Notes: generated from the sequence alone by a model not told the origin. 45,731 nucleotides of DNA from Flavobacteriaceae bacterium CG2_30_34_30 (GCA_001873105.1 MNYN01000035.1:1-45731), one strand, 5' to 3'; shown: positions 9,457 through 18,800, counted from the stretch's first letter. Numbers and translations: made by a program.

Positions 9457-10632
9457 ATGAATACACTTATTGAAAAAACGGATGTTTTTGTTTTACAACT
9501 TTTTAATGAAAAACTTCCACAGACTTTTATATATCATAATTATAAGCATACTTGCCGGGTGGTAAAAAGTACTAAGGAAATTATTGAAAATACAGAAGAC
9601 CTTTCCGAAGAAGAAGTTACTATCCTTTTAGCCGCTGCTTGGTTGCATGACACCGGTTATACAGTAAGTTGTGACAATCACGAAGACCACAGTATAAAGA
9701 TTGCGACCAATTTTTTAACCAGTGAAAAAGTTTCAAAAAACGTATTAGAAGGAGTTGTTTCGTGTATTGAAGCTACTCGCATGTCAAATATTCCTAAAAA
9801 TAAATTAGATGAAATTTTAAGAGATGCAGATGCATCACACTTAGCCAAAGAATATTATAGTGAAACCTCAGAATTACTTAGACAAGAATTAATACTTAAT
9901 GGTAGAAAAAAATATTCTGTTAAAGAATGGCTAGATGCTAATATTGAATTATTTACAAAAAACCATCATTATTACACTCCTTATGCTATAAAAAATTGGC
10001 AACCTAAAAAAGAAGAAAATCTTTTGGCTCTGCTGAAAGAAAAGAAAAAACAACAGAAAAATTTTCAAAAGGAACAACAAAAAGTCACTTTAAAAAATGA
10101 TAACCCGGAGCGAAGTATTCAAACTCTTTTTAGAGTAACCATGAGGAATCATCTAAAATTAAGTGATATTGCTGATACAAAAGCAAATATTTTACTTTCA
10201 GTTAATGCTATTATTATTACGGTTGCCGTTTCAAATTTAGGGCCAAAATTAGATAATCCTAATAATATGCATTTATTAATTCCAACTCTAATTTTGTTAC
10301 TTTTTAGTGTTGCGGCTATAATAGGTGCTATTTTATCCACTCGTCCAAATGTTACTAGTGGCCAATTTACGAAAGAGCAGGTTTTAAAAAGAGAAGTAAA
10401 TGTCTTATTTTTTGGAAACTTTCATAAAATGCCTTACAAAGAATATAAATGGGCAATGGAAGAAATTATTCATGATAAGGAATACGTGTATGAGTCTTTA
10501 ATGAAAGATTTATATTTGTTGGGCATTGTTTTAGACAAAAAATACAAACTTCTAAGAATAACTTATACCATTTTTATGGCAGGCATAATTATTTCGGTAT
10601 TTGCTTTTATTTTTTCTTTTAAATTTATTTAA
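9457..10632 (+). CDS. HD-domain phosphohydrolase fused to a PycTM-type membrane domain
   Basis: A 391-residue protein with two parts. Residues of about 20-190 form an HD domain: YHNYKHT, then WLHDTGY carrying the HD pair, and RDADASH near residue 127. Such domains cleave phosphate esters, often of nucleotides. After a lysine/glutamine-rich linker (about 195-220) comes a segment beginning SDIADTKANILLSVNA with two helices (about 240-295) and a third helix at the extreme C-terminus. This matches the transmembrane effector domain of Pycsar systems (DUF5706). Effectors of that type respond to cyclic pyrimidine nucleotides, but no cyclase gene is adjacent. It converges with the GAF protein gene and overlaps it by 8 bp. 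Its role is unknown; nucleotide-linked signalling at the inner membrane is plausible. Confidence 0.8.
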   Translation: MNTLIEKTDVFVLQLFNEKLPQTFIYHNYKHTCRVVKSTKEIIENTEDLSEEEVTILLAAAWLHDTGYTVSCDNHEDHSIKIATNFLTSEKVSKNVLEGVVSCIEATRMSNIPKNKLDEILRDADASHLAKEYYSETSELLRQELILNGRKKYSVKEWLDANIELFTKNHHYYTPYAIKNWQPKKEENLLALLKEKKKQQKNFQKEQQKVTLKNDNPERSIQTLFRVTMRNHLKLSDIADTKANILLSVNAIIITVAVSNLGPKLDNPNNMHLLIPTLILLLFSVAAIIGAILSTRPNVTSGQFTKEQVLKREVNVLFFGNFHKMPYKEYKWAMEEIIHDKEYVYESLMKDLYLLGIVLDKKYKLLRITYTIFMAGIIISVFAFIFSFKFI

Positions 10633-12991
10633 GAACTTCTTCTTTTATACAATCTTTATCGATAGTTTTTTCTGTTGTAAACTGCTGATAGATTACTTCT
10701 ACTCGTAAAGCTTTTAACCCAACAACTCCTTGTAAATCCTCTATTTCAAAATTTTCGATTGTATTACCCAAATATTTATTTGACTGTAAAAAATGAATAT
10801 ATTTTCTATATTCTTTTTCGTCACTTTTATTGGAATAAACGATTACAATTTTTCCTTTTTGGGTAATTCTTTCTTGGGTATTTTTAATAGTTGCTTTGTC
10901 TATTCTTTTTTTAATGATTTCATACCTAGCATTATACGTACCATCCACATCAAATTTCTTTTCATCCATACGGTATCTTATAGAAAGAGTATTGTTATAT
11001 ACTAAAATAAGTGAGGAAGCCTCTAATGGAAGAGAAAAGTCTTTTTGAATTTCATAAAATTTATTTTCTACCTCACACATGGTTTGCAATTGCCACAATC
11101 GTAAATTCTGAAGGTAAATTTTGTGAAACTTTCTGTCGTGTACCATCGATTCGCCAATATAAATATTGTGATCAACACCATCGGTTTTATATCGCTCAAA
11201 ATAATGGGGATATATTTTTTGTGCTTCTTTTTGTTTCTTGTCTAAAGTTGCGGCAATTGTTTTGTTAAGGATTGAAACTGTTTCATCATAGATTTTACGA
11301 TGATGGTATATCCCTCCTATTTGCAAATCTATTTGTTCATTATATGCTTTAATATCTATACTTAGTTTGGATGATATTTGTTCTATATGCTTTAATAATG
11401 GATTGATTTCAGTGCTTATAAAATTGACAATCTTTTGCTCGGTAGAGGTGTTAAAATTTAATAATAAATCTGCTTTAATCTTATTTATTTGAAAAACATT
11501 ATGTTCATATAATTGTAAAGCTTCTTCTTCTATGGCATTTTTAAAAATTATATCTAAACAATTCAATTGTTCTAATAAATCTTTAATTATGGCCTCATTT
11601 CGAACTTTTGATGAACCAATAATATCTATTTGGCCATAAAGAGGATACACATTTTCAAACACGATATCTTTAAAGGTAGCTACTCCGGTTTTATCCAACT
11701 CTTGAATATATCTTTTTGCTTCTTTTTCAAAAACCCATAAAACATTAGGATGAATAGAAGTACATTCTTGTTGAATTACCGCTTTTATTTTGTTTTCATA
11801 GGACTCTAAATTTCGCTCTAATGCGGTAATAATATAGGGCAATACATCTTCTAGTTTGTTGGCATTTATTCTGTTTAATTCATTTTTTCTGTAGGAAACC
11901 AATTCTAAAACAGCCAGTAACTTGCCGTTTTTAGCTATTGGAGCTAGGATACAACTTTTTACTTCAAATTTTTGTAAACTGCTAGCTAAAAAATTGTACC
12001 CGCTTCGTTTTGCATAGGCATCCACATTAGTTAAAACATAAAATTCATGTTTTTCAATAAGTGATTTGTAAGAGGATGGGCATAATCCTGTTAAACAATC
12101 TTTATGACTATTTTCATTTAATATAAAGTTTGGTGTTTTTATAAAATCAAATTGTTTAAGTTCTTTATTTCTATAATCAAATTCGGTTAGCCCTACACGT
12201 AAATCTTTAATTTTAAATATTGATTGAAATATTTTCTGAAACTTTTCAATTATTTGTTCTGATTTTTCTTGAATTAAAAGGGTAGTTTTTAATTCTGAAA
12301 TAGCATTATCTAAGGTAACATCGGTTAAATTTACTATAGCAAAACCTTTAAATATCCAACTTTTAGGGGGAAATTTTTCTCTCCAAAAAGTAATATCTTC
12401 TGTGTCTTGCAGAAGTATGTCAATATCCTCCTTCGTGATGCTTACAGAAGTTTGAGTGGGTAAAATATCAATAAAATCGGCATTATAAGAAATTCGGTAG
12501 TTTTTTATATTCCCCTCAGCATCCGGAATATCATAGTAAATCGGTCTTGAAATATCTATATCAAAACCAAAATTTGTTTTTAATATTAACATGCATGACA
12601 TAACAAAGAAAAAATCTTCGTTAAAATTTCGAATTTGTAACTCAAACTCTTTACCAGCATTATCTAATATAAATGAAAATCGTTTCGAAGGATGTAAAAT
12701 AAAGTTTTGATAAGGAACTGTAATTGCTTTTATTTCATTTAAAGTCAATAAATTTGGAAATAAATCATTTAACAATACATCCATTACTACTTTATATTTT
12801 TTTAAAGTTTCAAAATCACTAATTCCCTGTATGAGCTCAGGATATGGTTTAATAAACTCTAAAACCCCATGTGCATATTGTTTTTCAAAATCATTGGCAC
12901 TAGAATCTTTTAATTTTTTTTCATAAAATTCTACAATTTTATGAAAACTAATTATAGTTTCAAGTGGAAAATGTTTATGATGCGCATTCAT
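10625..12991 (-). CDS. Large GAF-domain protein of unknown function
   Basis: A 788-residue soluble protein with no signal peptide or transmembrane helix. The clearest part is a GAF-like sensory domain at about residues 245-400, with a stretch reading SCILAPIAKNGKLLAVLELVS that is typical of the last strands of GAF folds. The N-terminal 240 residues and the long helical C-terminal half (about 440-788) have no domain I can name, and no kinase, cyclase, GGDEF or helix-turn-helix output is visible. The 3' end overlaps the end of the HD-PycTM gene by 8 bp in convergent orientation, so the two transcripts are antisense at their tails. Conserved flavobacterial proteins of this kind are annotated only as GAF proteins. 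Confidence 0.65.
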   Translation of the reverse strand: MNAHHKHFPLETIISFHKIVEFYEKKLKDSSANDFEKQYAHGVLEFIKPYPELIQGISDFETLKKYKVVMDVLLNDLFPNLLTLNEIKAITVPYQNFILHPSKRFSFILDNAGKEFELQIRNFNEDFFFVMSCMLILKTNFGFDIDISRPIYYDIPDAEGNIKNYRISYNADFIDILPTQTSVSITKEDIDILLQDTEDITFWREKFPPKSWIFKGFAIVNLTDVTLDNAISELKTTLLIQEKSEQIIEKFQKIFQSIFKIKDLRVGLTEFDYRNKELKQFDFIKTPNFILNENSHKDCLTGLCPSSYKSLIEKHEFYVLTNVDAYAKRSGYNFLASSLQKFEVKSCILAPIAKNGKLLAVLELVSYRKNELNRINANKLEDVLPYIITALERNLESYENKIKAVIQQECTSIHPNVLWVFEKEAKRYIQELDKTGVATFKDIVFENVYPLYGQIDIIGSSKVRNEAIIKDLLEQLNCLDIIFKNAIEEEALQLYEHNVFQINKIKADLLLNFNTSTEQKIVNFISTEINPLLKHIEQISSKLSIDIKAYNEQIDLQIGGIYHHRKIYDETVSILNKTIAATLDKKQKEAQKIYPHYFERYKTDGVDHNIYIGESMVHDRKFHKIYLQNLRLWQLQTMCEVENKFYEIQKDFSLPLEASSLILVYNNTLSIRYRMDEKKFDVDGTYNARYEIIKKRIDKATIKNTQERITQKGKIVIVYSNKSDEKEYRKYIHFLQSNKYLGNTIENFEIEDLQGVVGLKALRVEVIYQQFTTEKTIDKDCIKEEVLK

Positions 12992-13116
12992 TGTGTATTT
13001 TTGTTATTCAATATACAAAAAAAAATGATTTGTTTAACTACTTTATATAGTCTATATAACTGAAATTAGTTTACAATTTTTATAGCTATTTTAAGAAATT
13101 TTTAATTTCAAATATA

Positions 13117-13124
13117 TAGATTTG
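13117..13124 (+). promoter_or_regulatory. Putative -7 box of the TlpA lipoprotein gene
   Basis: TAGATTTG matches TAnnTTTG. Transcription would start near 13130, which excludes the in-frame TTG at 13122 as a start codon and supports the ATG at 13149. Confidence 0.55.
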
Positions 13125-13148
13125 TGCAAATTATTAAATAATCAAATT

Positions 13149-14282
13149 ATGATATTACGTTTACTACTCTTCACCTTAGCATTATTTTTTGTTTCGTGTC
13201 AAGAGACTTCAAAAACAATTTTAGTAAAAGGAACAGCACAAGGTGCAGAAAATGGAACTAGAATGGTTTTTCAAAAAATTAATGAAAACACACAGCCTTT
13301 TGATGTGGATACCATATTTATTGAAAACGGAAGCTTTACTTTTGAAATAGAAAAAAAAGATTTTCCTGAAATTGGTTTACTCACTTTTGAAAACTTAAAT
13401 ACCAATGTTATTTTCTTTATTGAAGATAAAAATTTAAATGCTACTATTTTTATGGACAGTATTTACTCTTCTAAAATATCAGGAAGTAAAGAAAATGATC
13501 TCTTTAATGCATTTACCGTGGAAATCAAAAAATTCAACGAACGTAAACAACATAATATGCTAGAGTTTCAAGAAGCTCGTAAAAATATGGACAACCAAAC
13601 TATTGTGCGTTTGCAAACAGAAAATGCAGTCTTAGTTAATGAAGAAAAATTATTTAAAAAAGACTTTTTAGAAAAAAACAACACAACATTATTAGCAGTC
13701 ATGCTACTTAATGAAATGTTTACAAGACAAGAATTGACGATTGAAGAATCTAAAAAACTTTTTGCTGGTATAAACCCAAAACTTGAAAATAACGCTATAG
13801 TAAAACAAATAAAAACAAAACTAGAAGCTGCACAAATAGCACAAATAGGTGGTATGGCTCCCGATTTTTCAGGACCTACACCTGATGGTTCTACACTTAC
13901 ATTACAAGAAGCTTTGGGAAAAGTAACCCTAATAGATTTCTGGGCATCTTGGTGCAGACCTTGTCGTCAAGAAAATCCAAATGTAGTAAATGTATATAAC
14001 CAATATAAAGACCTAGGATTTAAAATTATTAGCATTTCATTAGACAAACCGGGAGATAAAGAAAGATGGTTAAAAGCAATTGCCGATGATAAAATGGATT
14101 GGCAGCACATTTCTAATCTGGAATATTGGTCTGAACCAATTGCAAGACTATATGGGGTAAAAGCGATTCCTGCAACTTATATTTTAGATGAAAGTGGTCG
14201 AATAGTTGCAAAAGACCTACGTGGTCCTGCACTGGGTAAAAAAATTGGAGAATTGTTAAGTGAGGATTTGGGTGCTCTTTAA
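13149..14282 (+). CDS. TlpA-like thioredoxin lipoprotein with N-terminal DUF4369
   Basis: A 377-residue periplasm-facing thiol-disulfide protein. The ATG at 13149 gives a clean lipoprotein signal (hydrophobic core, then FVSCQ, Cys19); an in-frame TTG 27 bp upstream lies within the promoter box. Residues of about 20-230 form the DUF4369 beta domain and a helical linker common in Bacteroidota. The C-terminal 140 residues are a thioredoxin fold with the active site WASWCRPCRQE and a cis-proline segment VKAIPATYIL. It probably reduces or exchanges disulfides in exported proteins, such as apocytochromes. It is monocistronic, ending at a bidirectional terminator. Confidence 0.9.
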   Translation: MILRLLLFTLALFFVSCQETSKTILVKGTAQGAENGTRMVFQKINENTQPFDVDTIFIENGSFTFEIEKKDFPEIGLLTFENLNTNVIFFIEDKNLNATIFMDSIYSSKISGSKENDLFNAFTVEIKKFNERKQHNMLEFQEARKNMDNQTIVRLQTENAVLVNEEKLFKKDFLEKNNTTLLAVMLLNEMFTRQELTIEESKKLFAGINPKLENNAIVKQIKTKLEAAQIAQIGGMAPDFSGPTPDGSTLTLQEALGKVTLIDFWASWCRPCRQENPNVVNVYNQYKDLGFKIISISLDKPGDKERWLKAIADDKMDWQHISNLEYWSEPIARLYGVKAIPATYILDESGRIVAKDLRGPALGKKIGELLSEDLGAL

Positions 14283-14298
14283 CCGTTATTAACTATTT

Positions 14299-14335
14299 AA
14301 AAAAAGAGGCTATTCAAAAGTAGTCTCTTTTTTTT
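14299..14335. terminator. Bidirectional rho-independent terminator
   Basis: AAAAAAAGAGGCTA (14299-14312) pairs with TAGTCTCTTTTTTT (14321-14334) with one G-T pair and an 8-base loop. The A-run and T-run on either side serve both convergent genes, the TlpA lipoprotein and the SIMPL protein. Confidence 0.85.
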
Positions 14336-14346
14336 ATCTCTACTTA

Positions 14347-15030
14347 TTATTGCAATTCAAAACTTACATTAATCTCAGCTTTTATTGACATTTCGCCCAC
14401 AGCAAGAGTTTCCATTTCTACCGATTCAGCATCCATAGTACGCATCATACCATTTTTATATAATGGCATTGGATTGCTCTGCCCTATTTCACTAATTTGG
14501 ATAGCTTTTCCAACTTTCTGATTAAGAACATTAGCATATTCAGTGGCTTTCATTTTTGCGTCGGCAACTGCTTTAATTCGTGCTTCCGATTTTAAAGCAT
14601 CTATTGAAGAAGAACCAAAATTTATTCCGTCTATCCTATTGATGCCACTTTCCATAAGTCCCGATATGATTTTTTCATAGTTAGTTATATCTAACAACAA
14701 AATAGTAATGGACTGAGATGCATTATAGCTATACGTTTTTGTGTTATAGTCATAACTTTTATTTAATCGCACATATTGCGTTTGAACCTCTTTACGCGTT
14801 ATTCCGGATTTCTTTAAAAATTGTAATACCGTATCAACCAATGCATCATTTGCGTTTTTTACTTCTTGAGCTTTTTTACCTTGTGATTCCACACTTACAT
14901 TAATCGTTACCAGATCTGGAACAACTTTAACAATGCCTTCACCCATAACGGTAACCAAAGGTTGAATTTTTTCTTGAGCCATAATTTGCAAACTTGACAG
15001 TAGAAAAAGTACTGTGATTATTTTATTCAT
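14347..15030 (-). CDS. SIMPL (DUF541) domain exported protein
   Basis: A 227-residue exported protein with a Sec signal peptide (hydrophobic residues 4-18, cleavage after MAQ). The rest is one SIMPL/DUF541 domain: it begins VTVMGEGIVKVVPDLVTINVSVE and contains the family segment ARIKAVADAKMKATEYANVL near residues 150-170. Relatives such as E. coli YggE (oxidative stress) and BP26 of Brucella form periplasmic or outer-membrane oligomeric channels. The precise job here is unknown. It is followed on the same strand by no other gene and shares a terminator with the convergent TlpA gene. The upstream rhomboid gene on the same strand is 64 bp away. Confidence 0.9.
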   Translation of the reverse strand: MNKIITVLFLLSSLQIMAQEKIQPLVTVMGEGIVKVVPDLVTINVSVESQGKKAQEVKNANDALVDTVLQFLKKSGITRKEVQTQYVRLNKSYDYNTKTYSYNASQSITILLLDITNYEKIISGLMESGINRIDGINFGSSSIDALKSEARIKAVADAKMKATEYANVLNQKVGKAIQISEIGQSNPMPLYKNGMMRTMDAESVEMETLAVGEMSIKAEINVSFELQ

Positions 15031-15094
15031 GCTATTTTATGTTTTAAAAGGTTTGACTTGATTGTCCTCTTCTTTTGACAATTGTTATGCCAAA

Positions 15095-15745
15095 CTATAA
15101 ATTTCCGGAACGCTGCATTACAAAGAGGATAACAATAGGTACCGCTAACAATAAGATAATCCATAATTGTTCTTGAAATAGATATGGGGCAATCAATAAA
15201 GTAACCACATAGCCGGCAGCAGCACCCCCAAAATGGGCATCATGACCTATATTGCCTAGTTGTTTTTTCATTCCATATATGGAATACATCAAATACAAAA
15301 TACCAAAAATCCAAGCTGGAATTTCAATAGGTATAAAAAACAAATAAAGACCCATATTGGGGTAAAATAATATAGCCGAATACAAAACGCCTGTTACAGC
15401 TCCACTTGCTCCTACTGCACTATAATAGTATTCATTCTTATGGAAATGGTAGGAAAGCAAATTGCCTACTAACAAGCTTACCAGATAAATTAATAAAAAA
15501 GCAGTAGTACCGGCAGTTTGTATGATAACCTCTGCAAAAAAAAATAAAGTGAACATATTAAAAAACAAATGCATGGTATTAACATGCAAAAAAGCCGAAG
15601 TAAATAACCGAATATACTCTCCTTTTCTTATTGCGGCAATATTGAATTTATACTTCTCAAAAAAAGCAAAATCGTTAAATCCTTTCATCGAAATAATAAC
15701 ATTTGCAGCAATAAGAATAATGGTAATAATGCTTAAAGAACCCAT
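15095..15745 (-). CDS. Rhomboid family intramembrane serine protease
   Basis: A 216-residue polytopic membrane protein of the rhomboid family, cutting substrates inside the bilayer. About six hydrophobic segments are visible. The catalytic dyad motifs are present: GASGAVTG (GxSG serine, near residue 114) and the histidine in DAHFGGAAAGY (near residue 172). The HxxxxHxxxN-like segment HVNTMHLFFNMF in the second helix is also typical. The substrate is unknown. It is on the same strand as the downstream SIMPL gene with a 64-bp gap, so they may share a transcript. Confidence 0.92.
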   Translation of the reverse strand: MGSLSIITIILIAANVIISMKGFNDFAFFEKYKFNIAAIRKGEYIRLFTSAFLHVNTMHLFFNMFTLFFFAEVIIQTAGTTAFLLIYLVSLLVGNLLSYHFHKNEYYYSAVGASGAVTGVLYSAILFYPNMGLYLFFIPIEIPAWIFGILYLMYSIYGMKKQLGNIGHDAHFGGAAAGYVVTLLIAPYLFQEQLWIILLLAVPIVILFVMQRSGNL

Positions 15746-15865
15746 AGGCTAAATTCATTTTTAATGGTAGCTAAAATACATAGAATTTATGAGTTAAGCT
15801 TGGTAGATTTTAAAATCTTGTATTAGAATCTCATTTAGGATTTGATTAATTTAGAAAAGAAAAAA

Positions 15866-16321
15866 TCAGTTTTTAACTTTTACACGCCATTCAAATTCCA
15901 TCGTTGAAACCTCTTCACCTGTTTCATCCTTTCCAACAGAAGTCATCCAGAAAGAAATTCCTTCACCCGAATGTAGCGTTTCTTGAAGTGCTTGCAAAAC
16001 TTTTTCGCCATCGGTGCAACAAAAGGTAATTCTACCAACCGCTTTTTTTGTATAAATTCCTTTTTGTTGAACCACTAGCATCGATATATTTTTGCCGGTT
16101 TCTTTAATGTAGCTAAGCACCAATGCGCCAGTTGTAAGTTCTGCTGCCATTGCTTGTACCGCAAAATACATAGACCCAAACGGATTTTGATTAATCCACC
16201 TGTGTTTAACAGTAGTAATACACTTGTGCTTGTCTATACTTTTTAAACGAACCCCACAAAAATAAGCTGTAGGTAGTTTGAAAAATAAAAAGGCGTTTAT
16301 TTTTAGTGATGTTAGTGACAT
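15866..16321 (-). CDS. DUF4442 hotdog-fold protein
   Basis: A 151-residue protein of the DUF4442 family, related to acyl-CoA thioesterases of the hotdog fold. The typical central segment is NQNPFGSMYFAVQAMAAELTTGAL, in which the first helix of the hotdog follows the asparagine-rich turn. I place the start at the ATG at 16321 (MSLTSLKINAF); an in-frame ATG 18 bp upstream is possible. No signal peptide. The substrate is unknown and no thioesterase activity has been shown for most members. It diverges from the PadR operon. Confidence 0.8.
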   Translation of the reverse strand: MSLTSLKINAFLFFKLPTAYFCGVRLKSIDKHKCITTVKHRWINQNPFGSMYFAVQAMAAELTTGALVLSYIKETGKNISMLVVQQKGIYTKKAVGRITFCCTDGEKVLQALQETLHSGEGISFWMTSVGKDETGEEVSTMEFEWRVKVKN

Positions 16322-16413
16322 AATATCACGAAAATACATCTATTTTTTTAATCTAAAGGAGATTTTAAAAACATAATAGTTGTTAATTTTTTGTTAAATT
16401 TTGGTACTATGTT

Positions 16414-16445
16414 TTGCATAATACCTTTTTTTAGCCATATATTTG
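16414..16445 (+). promoter_or_regulatory. Promoter of the PadR-PspC-GIN operon
   Basis: TATATTTG (16438-16445) matches the -7 consensus, and a TTG at 16414-16416 lies about 21 bp upstream, the spacing expected for the Bacteroidota -33 element. Transcription would start near 16451. Confidence 0.6.
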
Positions 16446-16526
16446 TATTGTATTCTAATATTACATTTATTTTCATGTAAAAAGGGATTCATTCATCAAG
16501 TATCAATCATCAAAATCAATCAAAAA

Positions 16527-16694
16527 ATGAGCACGTTAGTAAGTTTTATGTTAGCTTTAGTAATGAAGATTTTATCAACCTTCACTTCTTTCTCGACAGA
16601 AATTAGTACGATATGTCCGGATAGATTTACCCAAAAAACAGAAGTTGTTTCTTTTGAACAAAGACTAACAGTAACCCCAATTAAAAATTGTTAA
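16527..16694 (+). CDS. Possible 55-residue leader protein of the PadR operon
   Basis: A small ORF starting at ATG 16527, 76 bp after the predicted transcription start and ending one base before the PadR start codon. Its N-terminal half is hydrophobic (residues 3-20), so it could be a small membrane peptide; the C-terminal half is polar with two cysteines. I do not recognise it. Its tight placement in the operon argues for translation, perhaps coupled to PadR, but it has no homology evidence and could be a fortuitous frame. Confidence 0.4.
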   Translation: MSTLVSFMLALVMKILSTFTSFSTEISTICPDRFTQKTEVVSFEQRLTVTPIKNC

Positions 16695-16695
16695 T

Positions 16696-17028
16696 ATGAA
16701 TATTGAAAACACAAAAGCACAAATGCGAAAAGGTGTCTTAGAGTATTGCATCCTCTCTATTTTAAAAGATGGCGAGGCATATACATCAGACCTCCTTGAA
16801 ACATTAAAAGATGCTAAAATGCTAGTTGTCGAGGGCACTGTTTATCCCCTACTCACACGATTAAAAAACGCAGGCTTATTAAGCTATCGTTGGGAAGAAT
16901 CCACTAGTGGACCACCAAGAAAATACTATGAACTTACCGATAAAGGTAAAACATCCCTAAAAGAATTAGACGGCACTTGGGATGATTTAATCGCTGCCGT
17001 TTCTAAAGTAACTCGCCAAAACAAATAA
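16696..17028 (+). CDS. PadR family transcriptional regulator
   Basis: A 110-residue winged-helix repressor of the PadR family. The N-terminal signature KGVLEYCILSILKDGEAYTSDLLETL and the wing region VEGTVYPLLTRLKNAGLL followed by GPPRKYYELTDKG are diagnostic. It belongs to the short (subfamily 2-like) forms. The start is one base after the small upstream ORF, and the PspC gene begins 3 bp after its stop, so it is cotranscribed with the envelope-stress proteins it probably controls. No clear operator palindrome was found at the promoter. Confidence 0.93.
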   Translation: MNIENTKAQMRKGVLEYCILSILKDGEAYTSDLLETLKDAKMLVVEGTVYPLLTRLKNAGLLSYRWEESTSGPPRKYYELTDKGKTSLKELDGTWDDLIAAVSKVTRQNK

Positions 17029-17030
17029 CC

Positions 17031-18797
17031 ATGAACAAGACAGTTAATATAAATTTAGCAGGAACCTTTTTCCACATCGATGAGGATGCCTTTGGCAAAT
17101 TAAATCGCTATTTAAATGCCATAAAAAATTCTTTCACCAATCCGCAGGGACAAGATGAAATTATCAGAGACATTGAAGCTCGTATAGCAGAACTTTTTTC
17201 AGAAAAACTAGATAATAACAAACAGGTTATTACCATGAAAGAGCTGGACGAAGTGATTAGTATCATGGGACAGCCCGAAGACTATGCCGTGGACGAAGAG
17301 TTATTTGATGACACTCCCGAAGGAGAAAAACAACAAAACCCGAAAGGATATAAAAAGCTTTTCAGAGATATAGATAATAAATATATAGGAGGTGTATCTT
17401 CAGGTCTTGGGCACTATTTAGGAATGGATGCCATTTGGGTGCGCTTACTTTGGATTTTACTCACTATTTTCACTAGTGGAACGTTTATTTTAATCTATAT
17501 CATTTTCTGGATTTTAGTGCCGGAAGCAAAAACGGTAGCCGAAAAACTAACAATGACAGGCGAGCCGGTAAATATTTCAAACATTGAAAGAAAAATAAAA
17601 GAAAATTATGATGAAATAACCGATAGAATTAAAAATGCTGACTACGACAAATACGGAAAACGGATTAAATCGGGTTCAGAAAATTTTTTTGATACTTTAG
17701 GTAAAATCATAATGGCTTTACTCACTGTATTTGTAAAATTCTTAGGGGTTATCCTAATACTAATTTCTGCCTTAACCCTTATTGGTTTATTTATAGGACT
17801 TTTTATTACAGGCATTTCGGGAATATTTGGTACTTGGTACACTGACTTTTTTAATATAGTTAATGACACCGTTATACCAATATGGCTGGTTTCTATTATG
17901 TTCTTTTTTGCCATTGGTATTCCATTTTTCTTCCTATTTATTTTAGGATTAAAAATATTAGTAAACAATCTTAAATCCATAGGAAAAATAACAAAACTTT
18001 CTTTATTAGGAATCTGGATATTATCCATTTTAGGATTGATTTTATTTGGAATATTTCAGGCTTCAGAACAAGCCTATGAAGGCAATGTTATAAAATCTGA
18101 AAAATTAGAAATCAAAGCGCAAGACACCATTTATTTAAGCATGGTGAGTAATGAAATCTTTGATCGAGAAATGAAAAGAGGGTTTAACCTCTCTGTTAAA
18201 TTGGATGAAAATGACAAGGAAGTGCTTTATTCAAACGGTATTCGCTTGATTGTTAAATCAACTAAAGACAGTATAGCAACCATTACTACCAATAAAAAAG
18301 CAAAAGGCAGTAACTATTTAACCGCAAAAAATAGAGCAAACGCCATAGATTATAACTATGTTTTAGAAGGAAACACATTAAAATTAGACGCTTACTTTCT
18401 TACAGAAATAGAAGAAAAATATCGAGGACAAGAAATTGAAATTACTTTATATTTGCCTATCGGAACCATACTCAATGCCGATAGTAATACCCAAAGTTTT
18501 CATCGTAACTCCAATTGGTACCAAGACATTTTAGAAAACGGTGATGAGGAATATTTTTTAGAAATTCAAGACGGTAAAACCCTTTGCTTAAACTGCCCTG
18601 AAGGAATAAAAAAGCAGGAAGAAGAAAATGATGATAATTTTCGAGTGGATTGGGAAGATGAAAATTGGCAAGATACCTGGAAAGATGGCAATAAAATTAA
18701 AATAGATAAAGAAGGTATTGACATTCAAATTTTAGATGAAGTAGATTCTGTAAATGTAAAATTAAACCGAAAAGGAATTAATGTAAAAACAAACTAA
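17031..18797 (+). CDS. PspC-domain membrane protein
   Basis: A 588-residue membrane protein. The N-terminal 110 residues are a soluble acidic domain with a repeated helix pattern. A PspC domain follows (about 115-175): KLFRDIDNKYIGGVSSGLGHYLG with a double hydrophobic segment ending FWILVPE. Three to four more helices lie between about 230 and 350. The last 230 residues are polar beta-rich sequence, presumably outside the cytoplasm, ending in a highly acidic tryptophan-containing tail. PspC is part of the phage-shock membrane stress response. This enlarged form is common in Bacteroidota next to PadR and GIN genes. Its start is 3 bp after padR and the GIN gene starts 4 bp after its stop. Confidence 0.85.
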   Translation: MNKTVNINLAGTFFHIDEDAFGKLNRYLNAIKNSFTNPQGQDEIIRDIEARIAELFSEKLDNNKQVITMKELDEVISIMGQPEDYAVDEELFDDTPEGEKQQNPKGYKKLFRDIDNKYIGGVSSGLGHYLGMDAIWVRLLWILLTIFTSGTFILIYIIFWILVPEAKTVAEKLTMTGEPVNISNIERKIKENYDEITDRIKNADYDKYGKRIKSGSENFFDTLGKIIMALLTVFVKFLGVILILISALTLIGLFIGLFITGISGIFGTWYTDFFNIVNDTVIPIWLVSIMFFFAIGIPFFFLFILGLKILVNNLKSIGKITKLSLLGIWILSILGLILFGIFQASEQAYEGNVIKSEKLEIKAQDTIYLSMVSNEIFDREMKRGFNLSVKLDENDKEVLYSNGIRLIVKSTKDSIATITTNKKAKGSNYLTAKNRANAIDYNYVLEGNTLKLDAYFLTEIEEKYRGQEIEITLYLPIGTILNADSNTQSFHRNSNWYQDILENGDEEYFLEIQDGKTLCLNCPEGIKKQEEENDDNFRVDWEDENWQDTWKDGNKIKIDKEGIDIQILDEVDSVNVKLNRKGINVKTN

Positions 18798-18800
18798 CCC

